Origin: Nocardia sp.
Lineage (GTDB): Bacteria > Actinomycetota > Actinomycetes > Mycobacteriales > Mycobacteriaceae
Direction: 5' to 3'
Assembly: GCF_025465275.1 (NCBI RefSeq)
Contig: NZ_JAODNK010000018.1
Span: 1-64,000, forward strand
Length of the DNA: 64,000 nt
Program-made: the position numbers and the translations under genes
Shown here: piece by piece, positions 28,501 through 64,000 of the stretch
How the letters are laid out: every line of letters begins with the position of its first letter
How positions within the stretch are numbered: the first letter of the stretch is position 1
Notes under the pieces: model-generated
The model's database searches: none
Told to the model about the DNA's origin: nothing
What the model saw: the letters and a program-made list of their open reading frames with translations, nothing else

Positions 28501-31390
28501 ATCCGGACCGCCTGCGCGAGCTCATGGAGCGGCACGGCGTCACCGTGCTGCATCCGGTGCCCTCACTGCTCGGCATGCTGCTCACCACGGGTCCGCTGCC
28601 CGCCTCGATGCGGGCCGTGCTGGCCATCGGCGAGGCGTTGCCCGCCGCGACCGCCGTGGATTTCCTGGACAAGCATCCCGCGGGCGCCGCCCGGCTGTTC
28701 AACCTCTACGGCCCGACCGAGGCCGCGGTCTCGATCACGTCCTTCGAGGTCGTCGAGCAGCCCGCCCAGACCGTGCCGATCGGCGCTCCGGCCTGGAACA
28801 GCGGCGCGTATGTGCTCGATGCCCGCCTGCAGCCGGTGCTGATCGGCGTACCGGGTGAGCTGTACCTCGCGGGCGCGCAGCTGGCCCGCGGCTACCACGG
28901 CCGCCCGGCGCTCACCGCCGATCGGTTCGTCGCGAACCCCTTCGGCGAAGGACGGCTCTACCGCACCGGCGATATCGTCCGCCGCCGCGGCGACGGTGTT
29001 CTCGAGTACGTCGATCGCGCCGATTTCCAGGTGAAGATCGGTGGCTTCCGCATCGAACTCGGTGAGGTCGAGACCGCGCTGCGCCGTCAGGACGGAGTGA
29101 CCGCCGCGGTCGCGGTGGCCCGCACCACCGGCGACTCCGGAGCCCGGCTGGTCGCCTACGCGGCCGTGCCCGGCGCCGACCCGGCCCGCTACGACGAGGT
29201 GGCGGCCGGATTGCGTGCGAGCCTCGCCGCCGACCTCCCCAAGTACATGGTTCCGGCCGCCCTGGTGGTGCTGGAAGCCTTGCCGCTCAATGCGAACGGC
29301 AAGGTCGATCGGTCCCGGCTGCCCGAGCCCAGCTTCACCGCCGCCGCCTACCGTGCCCCGGTGACCCGGGTCGAGTGCCTGGTCGCCGCGGCCTTCGCCG
29401 AGGTGATCGGCCTGGTGTCGAGTGCCGACGCCGATCCGGTGGCCGGTCTGGATGCCGATTTCTTCGCCCTGGGCGGCAATTCGCTCATGGCCACCCGCCT
29501 CGCGGCCCGCCTCGGCGCGGATCTCGGAGTGCGGGTGCCGGTCGCGGCGGTATTCGATGCCCCGAGCGTGGCCGCGCTGGCGCAGCGGCTGGAGACGGCC
29601 GACCCGGCCACCGCCCGGCTCGCTCTGGTCCGGCGCAATGCCGTAGGCCCTGCGCCGCTGTCGCTTTCGCAGCAGCGGATGTGGGTGGTCAACCGCCTGC
29701 ATCCGGATTCGGCGGCCTACAACGTGCCCGCCGCCATCCGCCTCACCGGCACGCTAGATCACGAGGCGCTGACCGCCGCTCTGCGGGATCTGCTGGGCCG
29801 CCACGATATTCTGCGCACCAGCTACCCAGAGATCGACGGCGAAGCGGTACAGCACGTACTGACCGTGGACGAGGTGGACCTCGACCTGACCCCGATTCCG
29901 GTGCCCGCCAATGGAATCACGGCGAAGATGGCCGAAATCATCGCCGCCGGTTTCGATGTCACGGCGCAGCCGCCGGTGCGCGTCGTACTGCTGCGGGTCT
30001 CGGCCACCGAGCACGTCCTGGTCGTGGTCATGCACCACATCAGCTCGGACGGCTACTCGGTCGCTCCGATGACCCGGGATCTGATGCAGGCCTACACGAG
30101 TCGCCGCGGCGGCGCTGCTCCCGCGTGGACTCCGCTGGCCATTCAGTACGGCGACTACAGCGACTGGCAGCGTGCGGTGCTCGGCGCGGACACCGATCCG
30201 CAGAGCCCGCTCAGCGAGCAGCTCGCCTTCTGGACCGCCGAACTGTCCGGCGTGCCGGAGCAACTCCCGCTGCCGACCGACCGCCCCCGACCGGCCCGCC
30301 GCGATATGCGCGGCGCGACTGTCGATTTCGAGGTCTCGGCCGAGCTCACCGCTCGTCTCTCGGCGGTGGCCCGTGAGCACGGCGGCACGTTGTTCGGCAT
30401 GGTGCACAGCGCGTTCGCGGTACTGCTGTCGAAGCTGTCCGGCCTGCGCGATATCGCCGTCGGCGCACCCGTCGCCGGTCGTGGCGAGCGTGCCCTCGAC
30501 GATCTGATCGGCATGTTCGTGAACACCGTGGTGCTGCGTACCGAGGTGGATGCCCGCGCCCCGTTCCACGAGCTACTGCGTCAGGTCCGCGATCGTGATC
30601 TGGCCGCCCTGGCCCATGCCGAGGTTCCGTTCGAGCGCGTGGTGGAGGCGGTGCTGTCCACCTCCGGCCGCACCCGCTCCAGCGCGTACACCCCGCTGTT
30701 CCAGGTCATGTTCACCTTCCAGAACATGAACATCCCCGCGGTGGCACTACCCGGCCTCGAGGTCGAGGTGCTGGAACCCGAGCTGACCGAAGCCAAGTTC
30801 GATCTGCAGCTCACCGGTATGGAGCGTTACGACGCACAGGGCCGGATCACCGGCCTGCGCATGCAGTTCGCCTATGCCACAGATATTTTCGAGGCCGCCA
30901 CCATTCGCCTGATGGCGGGACGGATGCTGCGGGTGCTGGGCACCGTCGCCGCCGATCCGGCGATCACGGTGCGCGCCATCGATATTCGTACCGATGCGGA
31001 ACGCCCTCGCAGTGGGCAGTCCGCACGGTCGGTCGCACCGGAGTCCTCCGGTGCGGCAGTGCACTCCGGCACCGGCGCCCCGCAGGCGCCCGCCGCGGTG
31101 CCACCGGCCGAGCTCCCGGCGCTGATCGCCGCCGCCGCCGAGCTCGCTCCCGACGCGATCGCCGTCTCGCACGGCGAATACCGCGTCACCTACCGCGACC
31201 TAGCCGCCAAGATCGCCACCGTCGCCCGTGCCATGGGTGCGGCGGCGAAGCCGGAGGCACTGGTGAATGTCGCATTGGCCGGTTTGGTACCCGGCATCCT
31301 GGCCGCCCTCGGTGCGGGTGGCCTGTCCCAAGTCCTGCGGACGCTCTCGGGCGACGCGCAGGCGTTGGTTTTGTCAGAAGGAGCCCTCTG

Positions 31391-31391
<1 letters not shown>
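13317..31391 (+). CDS. Giant non-ribosomal peptide synthetase NRPS1 (5 modules plus a sixth C domain)
   Basis: A 6024-aa synthetase with domain order C-A-T-C-A-T-C-A-T-C-A-T-C-A-T-C followed by a 92-residue tail. All six C domains keep HHxxxDG, all five A domains keep the TSGSTGxPKG loop, and all five T domains keep the GG(N/S)SL phosphopantetheine site. Codes read by eye: A1 Ser, A2 unassigned, A3 Thr, A4 Ser, A5 unassigned. The first C domain is of the EntF/starter kind, so the first Ser is probably N-acylated. The protein ends in the C domain of module 6; the matching A and T are at the start of NRPS2. The tail (residues ~5933-6024) resembles the first ~70 residues of an A domain and matches the head of NRPS2. 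A palindromic element is inserted in A4. The stop overlaps the NRPS2 start by one base. Confidence 0.95.
16572..19860 (+). other. NRPS1 module 2: C-A(unassigned)-T
   Basis: C2 has HHIAADG near 17089. The A2 code reads D-I-M-G-A-G-A-V-V(-K), with Met where Trp is usual (position 239). It matches no standard code I know; the small/hydrophobic lining suggests a neutral residue. A2 shares its unusual build ([22 protein letters not shown], short 278-299 region) with A14 rather than with the Ser/Thr domains. T2 is LGGNSL. Confidence 0.75.
19890..23040 (+). other. NRPS1 module 3: C-A(Thr)-T
   Basis: C3 has HHIVADG. The A3 code reads D-F-W-N-I-G-M-V-H(-K), the canonical threonine code. The surrounding segments [14 protein letters not shown] and [14 protein letters not shown] are typical of Thr domains. 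T3 has LGGSSL. A3 is very similar in DNA to A13 of NRPS2. Confidence 0.85.
25301..25374. repeat. Palindromic REP/MITE-like element inserted in A4 of NRPS1
   Basis: Imperfect inverted repeat with ~35-bp arms. The left arm starts CCCCGTCGTCCCGGCACG; the right arm ends ACGCCGGGATGACGGGG. They meet at GGATCCA..TGGATCC. Only about four mismatches per arm pair are seen. It is in frame and free of stops, coding part of [22 protein letters not shown]. It is the same family as the element at 38341-38415. Confidence 0.85.
26197..26219 (+). repeat. Short dispersed element, copy 1 (A4-T4 linker)
   Basis: AAGCGCGGGGAGGCGGAGCG followed by ATC; codes QARGGGAI. It is an inverted match of ~22 bp to copy 3 at 40049-40072, at the equivalent linker of another module. 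Confidence 0.65.
26425..29620 (+). other. NRPS1 module 5: C-A(unassigned, DLWHLILVS)-T
   Basis: C5 has HHISADG. The A5 code reads D-L-W-H-L-I-L-V-S(-K). It resembles a Ser pocket with Ile at position 301 and Ser at 331, so the residue is probably not plain Ser. A15 of NRPS2 has the identical code and the same FDLSVWEFW and [18 protein letters not shown] context. T5 has LGGNSL. Confidence 0.75.
31034..31055. repeat. Palindrome in the NRPS1 C6-tail linker
   Basis: Perfect 10-bp arms (CGCACCGGAG and CTCCGGTGCG) around a central TC, coding part of [10 protein letters not shown]. It marks the border between the C6 domain and the A-like tail. Confidence 0.7.
31378..31383 (+). promoter_or_regulatory. 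Ribosome binding site of NRPS2
   Basis: AAGGAG lies inside the last codons of NRPS1, seven bases before the ATG at 31391. With the TGATG stop/start overlap this predicts translational coupling and near-equal production of the two synthetases. Confidence 0.85.

Positions 31392-64000
<32,609 letters not shown>

Larger units (their letters stand above)
29650..31388 (+). other. NRPS1 module 6, first half: C domain plus A-domain-like tail
   Basis: C6 (to ~30990) has HHISSDG and is complete. A ~40-residue Ser/Ala/Pro-rich linker, which contains a DNA palindrome (31034-31055), follows. The last 92 residues (from [20 protein letters not shown]) align with the start of A domains and with residues 27-105 of NRPS2, and then the gene stops. 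The nucleotide-binding core of an A domain is absent, so the tail cannot adenylate. Confidence 0.8.

Overview
The window is high-GC actinobacterial DNA. A mycolic-acid actinomycete close to Nocardia or Rhodococcus is most likely. The pointers are a KshB-type steroid monooxygenase reductase with a KstR-type operator, an MftF (mycofactocin) glycosyltransferase, a secretory lipase of the Nocardia/Mycobacterium type, a DUF3761 secreted protein, and giant NRPS genes. The genus is inferred, not proven.

Left part (1-12802): mostly single genes and small operons. In order: the 5' end of an Asp/Glu racemase-family gene (-), a FAD ferredoxin-type reductase (-), an SPW membrane protein overlapping a TetR regulator (+), a secreted lipase (+), a protein with 11-residue tandem repeats (+), a DUF3761 protein (-), an AlkD-type DNA glycosylase (+), a secreted transglycosylase-fold protein (+), kshB (-), a TetR regulator (-), an orphan mftF (+), a P450 pseudogene with an internal deletion (-), and a GAF/winged-helix/BTAD-like regulator (+). 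Two identical KstR-type boxes, one at each reductase gene, suggest that both belong to a steroid-catabolism regulon.

Right part (13317-64000, about 50.7 kb): two co-directional NRPS genes that overlap by one base. NRPS1 (6024 aa) is C-A-T repeated five times plus a sixth C domain. NRPS2 (more than 10870 aa, still open at the window end) starts with the A-T of module 6 and continues through module 15 into the C domain of module 16. There are 15 complete A domains and 15 T domains. All 16 C domains carry an intact HHxxxDG motif. I see no epimerase, methyltransferase, thioesterase or MbtH-like protein. Specificity codes read by eye give a Ser-rich peptide: Ser-X-Thr-Ser-X-Ser-X-Ser-(Ser-like)-Ser-X-X-Thr-X-X-...

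The most unusual signals lie inside the NRPS genes. (1) Module 6 is split between its C and A domains. The C-terminal tail of NRPS1 and the N-terminal head of NRPS2 are homologous to each other and to the first ~70 residues of an A domain, so they look like a matched pair of linkers derived from an A domain. (2) Several families of palindromic or short dispersed repeats are inserted in frame. Three different palindromic elements occupy the same surface loop in three different Ser-type A domains. A 22-bp element appears twice at one A-domain site and twice at the A-T linker.
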